DNA of 64,000 nt from Quercus robur (taxonomy: Eukaryota > Streptophyta > Magnoliopsida > Fagales > Fagaceae). The notes under the pieces are model-generated. The model did not search any database and was not told the origin of the DNA. It worked only from the letters and a program-made list of their open reading frames with translations. Below, piece after piece: positions 36,486 through 46,508 of the stretch. A program made the translations under genes and the position numbers. Every line of letters starts with the position of its first letter. The first letter of the stretch is position 1. The stretch spans positions 22,553,357 through 22,617,356 of the forward strand of contig NC_065545.1 in NCBI RefSeq assembly GCF_932294415.1, in the 5' to 3' direction.

Positions 36486-37434
36486 GTTTATTTTGCATGT
36501 TTATTTCCTATTTTTTGCATTCCTTGTTTGCATTTCCCCAATTTATTTCCCAAAAAAAAGAAAGAAAGAAAGAGTATTTTCCTTTTTATCATTATCAGGC
36601 ATGAACTTTGTTCTCCCCTTATCTATAACCCATTAATGAAATTGTAAGGACTCAATTTGTAACGACCCAAAATGATATTGGGTTCGCACGTAAAAAGGCC
36701 CAAACAACATCATTTGTAAAGCATGGGTTTGAAAGGCTAGGCCTTGGTCACTGGACGGTGGTTAGTCGTGGTGTTCATACAGAGTTAAACCGTGTTCGCT
36801 CGAGGAGTCTTTCTCCTTGAGGCGGTCTGGGAGGCTTTGGTTCTTGGCCTTTTTTCCCAGCCCCTTTTTTCGGATTGCTTGCTTCTCCTTTTATATTAGC
36901 CTGTATCCCTTATCCTACGTCCACGTGTAGGTTCGACTTTCCAAGACTGATACTTGTCCCATCAGCCCATACCCAAAGTGGTTGGGGGTGGTTGTAAAAG
37001 CTGAAGAGCATGGCTCTGTCAGGTGCAGAGTATTCAATGGCAGTAATGGCAGCTTTCCCTTTGTCTTTGGTTGTTATACTATCCAGTGCCCCTTTCTCTA
37101 TTAACATAGATATTTTAGGTTTTTCCCAAAACTGTTTTTATACCATTCTTGCCCTTTCTTTCAGGGGGACCTCGGATATGCCGAGGACAGAATTATCCTC
37201 GGCTATGTCTCAAGACTACTTGGACTTTTATTACACATCCTCGGCTATACCCCTTCTCGGCTCGGGCCTTGGGCCCCAATGTAAAAATGGGCCAGGGCCA
37301 CAAATTCTTGGGACCCACAGAAATTATCCAGCGTATTATTCAGGAAATTCTTGCATTTATCTCTTTATTTGCTTTCCTATGAATATGTGTGTGCAAATTA
37401 TCTTATGTTTCTCTGTATATGTTCCGTTCTATAG
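36486..37434 (+). other. Probable intron between protease and RT in element A
   Basis: Upstream the frame reads ...GAA TAG CAT ATC TA, then gtttattttgcatg. Downstream, ttccgttctatag precedes G ATC TAT TCT AAT in the RT frame. Removal gives phase-2 joining with a single codon TAG (ancestrally CAG) across the junction. Without the nested solo LTR the intron is 267 bp; in B it is 254 bp (46255-46508). Ogre elements are known to carry a spliced intron at this place. Confidence 0.6.
36638..37324 (-). mobile_element. Solo LTR with 5-bp TSD inserted in element A
   Basis: The LTR is 36643-37319 (677 bp), flanked by gaaat on both sides. B shows the uninterrupted site (complement of 46360-46375, one gaaat). 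Read on minus it begins tgtgggtcccaagaattt and carries a TATA-like ctaatataaaagg (about 36887-36899). It shares the cctcggctatgtct and ccacgtgtagg blocks with the LTRs at 57543 and 62344, so it is a diverged member of that family, same orientation. Confidence 0.92.
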
Positions 37435-39113
37435 GATCTATTCTAATTCCCAAGCAGGTACATCGTCTTGTTACCATAACAAGGATATTGATGATGTGAA
37501 TGAGACAATAGAGTTGGATCATGATGTTGAAGGATTAGAGGATGTTGCGAGTTTGCCTCGTGATATTTTGGAAGCTCTAAACACAGAGAGCGAAGGGTCT
37601 AAGCCCAACATACAAGAAACTGAAGTGATTAACCTTGCTGACGAAGGCGAGAATGAAAAACCCGTCAAGGTTAGGGTGAACTTTCCTAAAGACATGAAGC
37701 CTGAGCTCATAGCACTACTCAAAGAGTTCAAGGAGATATTTGCTTGGTCGTACCAAGATATGCCAGGGTTGGATACTGAGATTGTCGTGCACAGAATTCC
37801 AGTTAAGTCAGAATGCCCTCCAGTGCGGCAAGCCCTTCAAAGGATGAAATCTGAGATCAAGGAGGAAGTAGAAAAGCAGTTGAAAGCCGGTTTCCTTACC
37901 GCGATAACCTACTCAGATTGGGTCGCCAACATTGTTCCCTTGCCTAAGAAAGATGGGAAAGTATGCATGTGCGTCGACTATAGGGATTTAAACTAGGCTA
38001 GCACCAAGGATAACTTTCCATTGCCACATATCGATACCCTGATCGATAATATCGCTACTAACAGGTTCTTTTCCTTCATGGACGGGTTCTTAGGCTATAA
38101 TCAGATCAAAATGGCTGAGGAAGACAAAGCTAAGACTGCATTCACCACTCATTGGGGAACCTATGCATATGATGTCATGCCATTCGGCTTAAAGAATGCT
38201 AGTGCTACTTATTAGCAAGCCATGGTAACCTTGTTCCATGATATGATGCATAAAGAGATTGAAGTTTACATGGATGACATGATTGCCAAATCCCACACTG
38301 CCAGGGATCATTTATTAGATTTGAGAAAGCTGTTCAAGCGCCTTATCAAGTATAGGTCGAGACTAAACCCTAACAAGTGCGTCTTTGGAGCTGGTTTAGG
38401 GAAATTGCTTGGCTTCATATTCAGCCAAAGAGGAATCAAAGTGGACCTAGCAAAAGTCCAAGCTATCCGAGACATACCGACACTGCAAATTGAGAAACAA
38501 ATTCGTAGCTTCATAGGCAAAGTCAATTACATAGCTCGCTTTATAGTGAGTTAACCGCCACATGTGATCCACTATTCAAGCTCTTGAAGAAAGACACAAA
38601 GATAGAAAGGATAGATGAGTGCCAAGTGGCCTTTGACAAGATCAAGTAGTATTTGTTGAACCCTCCTGTTTTAGTTCCATCGACGCTAGGATATCCGTTG
38701 ATCCTCTACCTAGCGGTACAAGAAACCTTCATGGGCTGCATGTTAGGCCAATTGGCTGAGCCCAACAAGAAAGAAAGGGAGATTTATTAGTTAAGCAAGA
38801 AGTTCACTAGTTGTGAGATTAATTATATCGCCATTGAAAAGATGTGTTGCGCCCTAGCATGGGCATCACGCAAGTTGCAGCAATATATGCTCTACTACAC
38901 CACGCGGCTCATTTCCCGCATGTATCCCATTAAGTACATCTTTGAAAAGCCAGCTCTTATAGGGAAGATCTCTCGTTAGAAAATGTTGCTCTCTGAGTTT
39001 GACATTGTGGCTGTGACAAGAAAGGCCATCAAGGGCCAGGCCATAGCCGATTACCTAGCGGACCAACTACTGAATGATCCAGAATTTTCAGAATCCCTCT
39101 TCCCTGATGAGAA
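37435..39113 (+). pseudogene. RT and partial RNase H of element A
   Basis: RT copies element RNA into DNA. The spacer (IYSNSQAGTSS...) runs to about 37660, then RT: GFLTAI..., PLPKKDGKVCMCVDYRDLN, NRFFSFMDGFLGYNQIKMA, WGTYAYDVMPFGLKNASATY and the catalytic EVYMDDMIAKS at 38261-38293 (YMDD; B has YVDD). RNase H follows from about 38560 and breaks off at SLFPDE. Stops at 37996, 38215, 38554, 38649 and later; the one at 38215 is TAG where B has CAG. Confidence 0.88.
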
Positions 39114-39120
39114 CTGCGTA
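39105..39120. other. Tail-to-tail junction of elements A and B
   Basis: Element A follows B's coding sequence up to ttccctgatga (about 39110) and then diverges. From 39114 on the sequence is not pol. Because B is minus and its own pol and antisense ORF lie at 55242-39851, the bases after the junction should be B's 3' region. Neither element has its 3' LTR here. Confidence 0.7.
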
Positions 39121-39850
39121 AAATAAATTGCCCTGGTTTAGGGTTTTGTGAGGTTCTAATCCTGCAGATTGGCTAAAAGTGGCCTCGACTTTGTAGACCA
39201 TACCATAATGCTAATAACGAATGCAGACACTTCGAATGAGATCTCCTTAGACACGCCATGAGGTGGTATGCATTGGTTGTTCCTGTTATTACCTGAGCGG
39301 GCTAAAAATCCAAGGATAGGCCTTTTTAGGCAACATCATGAGAAACGACTCCCTTTGTCCTCCAAATAGGCTGCAAAAGCTGCCGCATGGCCGAGATCAA
39401 TCTCTAGCGTTTTTCTGTTGTAAATTCTGACTATCGGGGTTGAACTGACCCTTGAACTAGGTGAACTGGGCTTTGAAAATGAAGTTCAAGACATTTGGGA
39501 GTGCTGAACGAGATGCCCAAATATAAATTGCCCCAGTGTAGGATTTATGGGGCTTCGGATGCGCGAGCGAGAGTGTCTAGCAATCCTGTTTACTGGTGGG
39601 CTGACCGCGCACTAGGCGAGTGCTAAAATGAGGGAATCTTTGCTCCAAGGTGATCAAAAACATGCCAAATAGGGAGGGAGCGCTCAGAATGTGTGTAGGT
39701 TTGTGCCTGGGGGGCTAAAAAGCCCTGGCATGTGATTTTTCTAGGCTTTCTTTTTTCTTTTTCTTCACCCAAAATGCTTAGAAAACATTGCTTTTCACTA
39801 TTTTTTGCGTAGATCTTTATCAAATTGTCAGATTTTAGCAAGATCCGTTC
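39114..39850 (-). other. 3' non-coding region of element B
   Basis: No domain is seen. A duplicated motif, taaattgccctggtttaggg (39125) and taaattgccccagtgtagga (39525), lies about 400 bp apart. It is assigned to B by position, between the antisense ORF and the junction; no 3' LTR or polypurine tract is present. Confidence 0.45.
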
Positions 39851-41228
39851 ATGGATGCTCTTGGTGCTCACTCCAACGACACCTTGGTTGAGCTCGAGAG
39901 GGAAAACTGCCACGAGATGAAGCTTAAGAGGTGGTGGGGCTTTTTTTCTTGTGGTGACCAGGCACTCATCCTGCAGCTTCTTGGAGATGCCATTGCTTTT
40001 CTTCACACCACACTAGATTTGCATTTGTTGGAGGTCATCACCTCTTGCTAGGACCCTACTTTAAGAGGCGTCACCATTGGAGATGTTGACTTGGTGCTTA
40101 CCTTGGAGGAGTATGATTGTTTCCTTTCTCTTTCTACTCCTTTGAGCACTGTTTTTATTCCATCAGTGCGGACATGCTACTGTAAGAGGCTCACTAATTT
40201 GATGGGTTTCAAGAGGCCTGTTGTGGAGGTGCTAACTTGGTATGGCAGTAGGATAGAAGGGAGCATGTCCTTTGAGTTTTTGCATGATCGGTTCCATTTA
40301 CCGGAGTGCGTTGTAGCTACCAAGACGATTTTGTGGATTTGGAGCAATGGTGAGCATCTTATCGGCGTCATGCCTTCTTGGTGGCCTTTTTTGGTGCAGT
40401 TCCCTTCACCCTTTAGAGTTGTCAGTTTTGTCGTTCTCCCTTTGGTGAGTGCCTTACTTCATGGTACCTTTCATTCGTGCTTTACTTTCCGAGACCATTA
40501 GATCCTTGTCCTCATGTCGGGAGGCGGGTAGGGGTAGGCTAGGCTGCTGCATTCACATGTTACAGTTGTGGTTCTATAGCCACTTGAGTGTCATTGCCAG
40601 GGATCAGCCCATGGGCTTTGTGAGTAGGAATAAAGTCCAGTTTACTGTATCTCTCGCTCTTCCTTTTTTCAGGGATACTGATGGTTGGCTGAGATACTTG
40701 TGCAGCCTAAGTCCCACTGACTAGACCTGGAGAGTCAAGTGGGGTATCACTAGATGGCAAGGGTAGACCCATTGTGTCGGTTTACTTGGCATTCCCTTGG
40801 TGGGCATCTGGGGGTGCATTGGGTATTTCCCAGGCATGGCCATGTGACAGTTTAGGGTTATCCAGCATATTCCCCAACTTAGTGATCTTTCTACTGTTAC
40901 CTGTGAGTACGGGCTTGTGGAAATTGATGTAGCAGTGATATGGCGTGCTTCTAAGTTCTGGGAGGCATGCAAGTCAAGCATTGACTTCCCCCTCTGTTCT
41001 AGGGATGACCAGGAGTGGTTTTCTGCTAAGTTTAAAGTGTGGCGAGACACGAGGGATCCCGTCTTTATGCTTGACTTATCATCACCAGTTTTGGCCGATT
41101 TGCCATTTCCGACTGATATTTTGAGAGATTATACTCTAGAGTTCGAGATTAGGGTTGAGAGGGCCCTTGCGAATTTGAGGGAGTGCCTGAGGGAGGCTTT
41201 CAAGGACAGAGATGCAGCAGGGAGATAG
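39851..41228 (+). pseudogene. Antisense ORF of element B: DUF7745 / plant-mobile-domain-like protein
   Basis: Starting at ATG 39851 the plus strand encodes a decayed protein that resembles the DUF7745 family, related to plant mobile domain (PMD) proteins of retrotransposons and MULEs. Recognisable pieces: DPTLRGVTIGDVDLVLTLEE (about 40050-40110), FEFLHDRF (40272), RGRLGCCIHMLQLWFYSHLS (about 40530-40588) and EIDVAVIWRASKFWEACKSS (40920-40980). Frame 2 holds to about 40450, then frame 3; stops near 40051, 40724 and 40854 are mostly TAG. It is antisense to B's gag-pol and lies beyond integrase, as in Ty3/gypsy elements with an extra antisense gene. Its role is unknown; PMD proteins are linked to silencing and genome stability. 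Confidence 0.65.
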
Positions 41229-41873
41229 TTGATACACTCATGGAGGATATTGGGAGATGAGCAGTGCACAGGAGAGTGAGCTCACTAGTCTTAGGGTAGA
41301 GCTCGATCGAAGGGGGCTAGCTTCTCCAGGCACTGAGGTAGAGTGTGTTCAGTTGAGATCCCGGGTTGTGGGTTTGGAGGACAAGCTTGTAGCTCTTACT
41401 CGGAGGTTTGCTGCTCTAGATTACACTTGGGATAAGGAGAGAGCCGCATTGGAGGCTAGCAGCAGGGCCAATGGCTTAGCACTGGAGCTAGTGCAGGCGA
41501 AATCCTATATTCACTCCACTTTGGGCATGGAGTAGGGGTGAGAGGGCGATGAGCTTAGTGAGCTGCAGCTGGCTTTCTATCGCCTTCAGATTGAGTTGGC
41601 CGAGAGAAAGGAAGCCCTAAGAGTTGCTACTGCAGAGGTGGGCACCTTACAGGCTTTGTTAGAGACTAAGAGACAGGGCTCTACTTCTGATTCCACGATG
41701 GAGAGGGAGATAGTCTGTCTTTGACATTCCCATGATAGACTTAGAGAGATTACTAGAGACCTGGGCTTTGATGTAGTCAGATTGCTTCGCACTCATGCTT
41801 AGGATTACCCAACTCTCCGCACTAGTTTTGGGAGGTTGTGCCAGGCCGTGTTTGATCGCTCGGGCCATGTTTG
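41229..41873 (+). pseudogene. Coiled-coil C-terminal part of the antisense ORF
   Basis: After a frame change near 41240 an open stretch (41257-41535, then with stops to 41873) has heptad-like Leu/Ala/Glu/Arg pattern (ELTSLRVELDRRG, LRSRVVGLEDKLVALTRRF, ELAERKEALRVATAEVGTLQ). A coiled coil often follows such DUF7745-like domains in retrotransposon proteins, as far as I recall. It may be the same gene after a frameshift or after an unrecognised intron. Confidence 0.55.
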
Positions 41874-42783
41874 ACTGGCTGGCATTCTTTTCTGTTTACT
41901 TTGTTTCTACCCGTGAGCTATGTAGTTAGTATCCCACCATGTATGGAAAGGTCCTTCATAAATTGCTAGGCAATTGCGTAAGGCCTTCCGCTTTTTGTTT
42001 GAGTTCTTAAAGCATAGTCTAGTATGTTAGGCATGCTTAGAAACTAAGAGATAGTGGAGTGAGATGTTTATGATGATATATAGGATATATTTATGAGATG
42101 AGATTTCATTTTTGATATTGGAATGTATGAAAGAAATAGAATGACACAATACAGGCATGTTGATGAATATGCAGGCAAATACTTTGAAAATGCAAGATTA
42201 TACAAATAAGTGATAAATGTAAAATCCATGCATATCAATATCTTATTTTTCCAAGGATACATCCTGTTCTAGATGGATCTTTTCCTTTTCCCATCGGGGT
42301 ACATTTCCAGTCGGCATAAGCTAGAACATCTTGAGTAGACCACTCGGTCGTGGCAGTGTTGTAGACAGGGAGCAATCTTAAAGCTATCTTCATATCTTGT
42401 CTTGGATGCTGGATCCATTTAATTTTCTAATTTTGATCATATATTTGAGGGGATTCAAATGACTAGTTTTTCTTTGAAGATGTAACCGAACCAAGATGGT
42501 TGCCTACGTACCTCCACGAGGAAGGATCAGGTCATCACATAGTTCAACTGACTTTTGATTGCCTTAATTTTTGCCTAGACCGCCCTTTCGGGTTTTCAAT
42601 CTACCTTTTTACATTTTCTCACCCTCTCTTTCTTTTGGCTCTCCTTTTGCATAAACCGCCCTTTTGGGTTTTCAATCTACCCTTTTACATATTTTTGTTT
42701 TTTGTTCTTTTTGTTTTGTTTTGTTTTTTTTTTTAATTTTTTTTATACAAAAATGTAGAAATAAGGCGCACTGATAGGTTCCT
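41874..42783. other. Region between the antisense ORF and pol of element B
   Basis: Non-coding sequence between convergent frames. Near 42575-42700 there is a direct repeat, accgcccttttgggttttca / accgccctttcgggttttca, about 76 bp apart, and a T-rich tract (42680-42745). It should contain the 3' ends of both the antisense transcript and pol. No polyadenylation signal stands out. Confidence 0.45.
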
Positions 42784-44151
42784 TCATGCAAAGTACCATA
42801 TGATGGCGTTAGAATTGGTGCGCATATTGAAGTCATGCCCGTCCATGTCGGCTAGAATCAAGGCTCCTCCGAAAAAGGCCTTCTTTACCACATATGGGCC
42901 CTTGTAAGTGGGGCAAACTTTCCTTTGTGATCAAGCATGGCCTAGTTGCGCTTCTTCAAGACTAGATCGCCTTCTTCAAAGACTTTAGGTTTAACTTTCT
43001 TGTTGAATGCTCGCTCGACACGGCGTTGGTACATCTATCCATGGTACATTGCAATCATGCACTTTTCATCTATCATTTTCAATTGTTCATATTGGGAGCG
43101 GGCCCATTCAACTTTTGATAGCTTTGTTTGAGATAAAATCCTAAGAGACGGGATTTCTACCTCTACGGGGAGGACGAGCTCCATGCCATATACCAATGAA
43201 TACGGGGTTGCACCCGTGGAAGTACGAACAGAAGTGCGATATGAACACAGAGCAAATGGCAAGTTCTCGTGCCAATCCTTGTATGTGTCTGTCATCTTCA
43301 CCAAGATTTTCTTTATATTCTTGTTAGCGGCTTCCACTGCACCATTCATCTAAGGGCGATAAGGAACCGAATTTCTGTGCTAGATCTTGAATTGTTAGCA
43401 GAGTTGCTAGATCATTTTCTCGTTTAGATTTGTCCCATTATCTGTAATGAGCTCTTCTGTCACGCCGTAGCGGTAAATAATGTTGTGTTTCAGGAACCGG
43501 GCTACCACTGCTTGAGTGATGCTCTTGTACAAAGTGGCTTCCACCTATTTTGTGAAATAATCAATAGCCACCAAGATGTACTCGTGACCTTTTGAGGCTT
43601 TTGGAATCATAGGTTCAATGACATCCATACCCCAGGTTGAGAAGGGCCATGGTGCCGCTAAAGAATGCAAAGGTTGAGGAGGAGTGTTCTTCCTGTCTTG
43701 ATAGGCTTGGCAACGGTGGCATGTCCTCACATGTTTAATGCAATCATTTTACATGGTGAGCCAGTAATGATCGGCTTATAATCTTGCGGGCCAACAGGGG
43801 TCCACTGGCATGAGCCCCAAGTAAGCCTTCATGCATCTCTTCCATCAGGTGATAAGCCTTAGAGGCATCTATGCATCGAAGCAAGGTAGAATCATGGTTC
43901 CTTTTGTACAGGACTTCTCCACTCAAGAAAAATTGGCAGGCCATGCGCCGAATAAACTTCTTTTCACTGTCCGTTGCATCGGGCGAGTATTCACTGCTCT
44001 TGATATAAGCCTTGATATCATGGTACCATGGCTTTCCGTCCGCTTCGACTTCAACACTCATGCATTCTTTGATGTTCATGCAATAGGTTGGAACGCCACG
44101 GACTTCTATGTGCAATTGCCGCATATCATCTCCTTCTGATAACTTGACCAT
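42784..44151 (-). pseudogene. Integrase of element B
   Basis: Integrase inserts element DNA into the host. H2C2 zinc-binding domain: about 43870-43690 (HLMEEMHEGLLGAHASG ... CHRCQAYQDRKN). Catalytic core: first Asp in WGMDVIEPMIP (about 43640), second in LITDNGTNL (about 43450), Glu in MNGAVEAANKN (43349-43317), so the DDE residues remain readable. C-terminal: SVRTSTGATPYSLVYGMELV..., ending ...DMDGHDFN...WYFA and stop at 42786-42784. Stops near 43744, 43545 and in 43440-43350 break it. No chromodomain is seen, as expected for the Tat branch. Confidence 0.85.
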
Positions 44152-44600
44152 GCTAGCCAGGGCGTCTGCAAACTAGTTGGGTGCTCGGGGCAAATAGGCA
44201 AATGTGATGTTTTGAAATTTCAAAATCAAGCGATTGACGCATTTCTGATACGAAATCAACTTGGTGTCTCGGACTTGCCATTTTCCTTCGATTTGGGAGA
44301 TGATCAACAGGGAATCTCAAAAGACACTCAAGTCATTGGTGCCAAACTCTGGGGCCACTTATAGGCCGACTATGCACGCTTTGTATTCCGTGACATTGTT
44401 GGTGCAATCAAAATTCAACTTGATTGAAACAAGGATTTGCTGGCCCTTAGGGGAAACTAAGACTGCTCCCACTCCATTTCCGGTAGAATTGGTGGCTCCA
44501 TCGAAATAGAGCTTCCAACGCCATGGTTCCACACCATCTGGTTCTGGTTCTAGTGCCATGACATCCTCATCAGGGAAGAGGGATTCTGAAAGTTCTGGAT
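44152..44600 (-). pseudogene. Second (archaeal-like) RNase H and linker of element B
   Basis: The segment WRWKLYFDGATNSTGNGVGA (about 44525-44465) and NNVTEYKACIVGL (to 44359) match the additional archaeal-type RNase H (aRNH) that marks the Tat lineage. FDGA carries the first catalytic Asp, and the TEYKA segment the conserved Glu. The frame then decays through 44300-44160 before the pre-integrase linker. Confidence 0.75.
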
Positions 44601-46254
44601 CATTTAGCGGTTGGTCCACTAGGTAATCGACTATGGCTTGGCCCTTGATGGCCTTTCTTGTCACAAACACAATGTCGAACTCGGAGAGCAACATTTGCCA
44701 AAGGGAGATCTTCCCTATAAGAGCTGGCTTTTCAAATATGTACTTAATGGGATCCATATGAGAAATGAGCTGCGTGGTGTAATAGAGAATATCCAGCTGT
44801 AGCTTGTGTGATGCCCATGCTAGGGCACAATACGTCTTCTCAATGGTGATGTAGTTGATCTCATAACTAGTGAACTTCTTGCTTAAGTAGTAAATTTCCC
44901 TTTCTTTCTGATCAAGCTCACTTAGTTGGCCTAACATGCAACCCATGGAGGTTTTTGTATCGCTAGGTAAAGGATCAATGGATATCCCGGTGTCAGGGGA
45001 ACCAAAACAAGAGGGTTCAACAGATACTACTTGATCTTGTCAAAGGCCGCTTGGCATTCATCTGTCCATTCTGTCTTGGTGTCTTTCTTTAAAAGCTTAA
45101 ACAGTGGATCACATGTGGTGGTTAACTGTGCTATGAAGCGAGCTATGTAATTGACTTTGCCTAAGAAGCTGTGATTCTATTTCTCAGTTTGCTGTGTCAG
45201 CATATCCCGGATGGCTTGGAGTTTTGCCGGGTCCACTTCGATTCCTCTTTGGTTGACTATAAAGCCAAGTAATTTCCCTAAACTAGCTCCAAAGGCGCAC
45301 TTGTTAAGGTTTAGTCTCAATCTGTACTTGATAAGGCACTTGAATAGCTTTCTCAAATCTACCAAATAATCCCTGGTAGTGCAGGATTTGGCAATCATGT
45401 CGTCTACGTAGACTTCAATCTCTTTATGCATCATATCATGGAACAAGGTTACTATGGTTTGCTGATAAGTAGCCCTTGCATTTTTTAAGCCGAGTGGCAT
45501 GACATCATATGCATAGGTTCCCCAATGAGTGGTGAATGCTATCTTAGCTTTGTCTTCCTTGGCCATCTTGATTTGGTTATAGCCTGAGAATTCGTCCATG
45601 AAGGAGAAGAACCTGTTGGTAGCGATATTATCGATCAGTGTATCGATATGCGACAATGGGAAATTGTCCTTGGGATTGGCCCGGTTCAAATCCCTGTAAT
45701 CAACACACATGCGTACTTTCCCATCTTTCTTAGGCACGGAAACAATGTTGGTGACCCAATTTGAGTAGGCTATCGCGGTAAGGAAATTGGCTTTCAACTG
45801 CTTTTCTACTTCTTCTTTGATCTTCAAAATAATTTCAGATTTCATCCTCCGAAGGGCTTGCCGCATTGGGGGGCACTCGAGTTTGACTGGAATTCTGTGC
45901 ACGACAATCTCAGTATCTAACCTTGGCATATCTTGGTAAGACCAAGCGAAGATCTCTTTGAATTCCTTGAGTAGCGCTATAAGCTCATGTTTCAAGTCCT
46001 TAGGAAAGTTTACCACAAACTTGATGGGTTCTTCATTCTTGCCTTCATAGGCAAGGTTAATCACTTCTGTCTTTTCTATGTTAGGCTTGGACCCTATGCT
46101 CTCTCTGTTTAGAGCTTCCAAAATATCATGAGGCAGACTCAGAATTTCCTCTAATCCTTCAATATCATGTTCCAACTCTATTTTTTCATTCGTGTCATCA
46201 ATATCCTCGTTATAGCAACAGGACGATGTACTTGCTTGGGAATCAGAATAGATC
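44601..46254 (-). pseudogene. RT and first RNase H of element B
   Basis: RT runs 46000-45180 with FPKDLKHELIALLKEFKEIF, VPKKDGKVRMCVDYRDLNRA, WGTYAYDVMPLGLKNARATY and the catalytic EVYVDDMIAKS near 45400. A 377-codon frame is open (46310-45177), which starts inside the intron. After a TAG at 45179-45177 (A has CAA there) come GKVNYIARF and the retained original RNase H with YYLSKKFTSYEINYITIEKT (about 44905-44845). The first RNase H lacks clear catalytic residues, as is usual in dual-RNase-H elements. Confidence 0.88.
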
Positions 46255-46508
46255 CTATAGAACGGAACATATACAAGGAAACATAAGACAATTTGCACAC
46301 ACATATTCATAGGAAAGCAAGTAAAGTGATAAATGCAAGGATTTCCTGAATAATACGCTGGATAATTTCATTAGCGGATTATAGATAGGGGGATAACAAA
46401 GTTCATGCCTGATAATGATAAAAAGGAAACATTTTTTTTCTTTGGAAAATAAACTGGAAAATGCAAGCAAGAAATGCAGGAAATAGGAAATAAATATTCA
46501 AAACAAAC
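46255..46508 (-). other. Probable intron of element B
   Basis: Donor after ...CAT ATC TA at 46509 (gtttgttttgaata) and acceptor ttccgttctatag ending at 46255, followed by G ATC TAT TCT. Phase 2, the same positions as in A, 254 bp, no insertion. It serves as the empty site for the solo LTR in A. Confidence 0.6.

Larger units (their letters stand above)
27936..39113 (+). mobile_element. Tat/Ogre-like Ty3/gypsy element A, 3'-truncated
   Basis: 5' LTR (27936-31258), PBS, leader, gag, protease, intron, RT and the start of RNase H follow in order on plus. It stops abruptly after an SLFPDE segment at about 39113, where its tail-to-tail partner B begins. Second RNase H, integrase and the 3' LTR are missing. 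Compared with B it has many stops, a 221-bp gag deletion and a nested solo LTR. Lineage call: very long LTRs, the PBS type, the protease-RT intron and (in B) dual RNase H. Confidence 0.8.

Noticed and set aside
37010..37434. N-terminal part of the 328-codon ORF before the RT spacer
   Set aside because: Starts within the solo LTR and runs through the intron; real coding begins after the acceptor at 37435.
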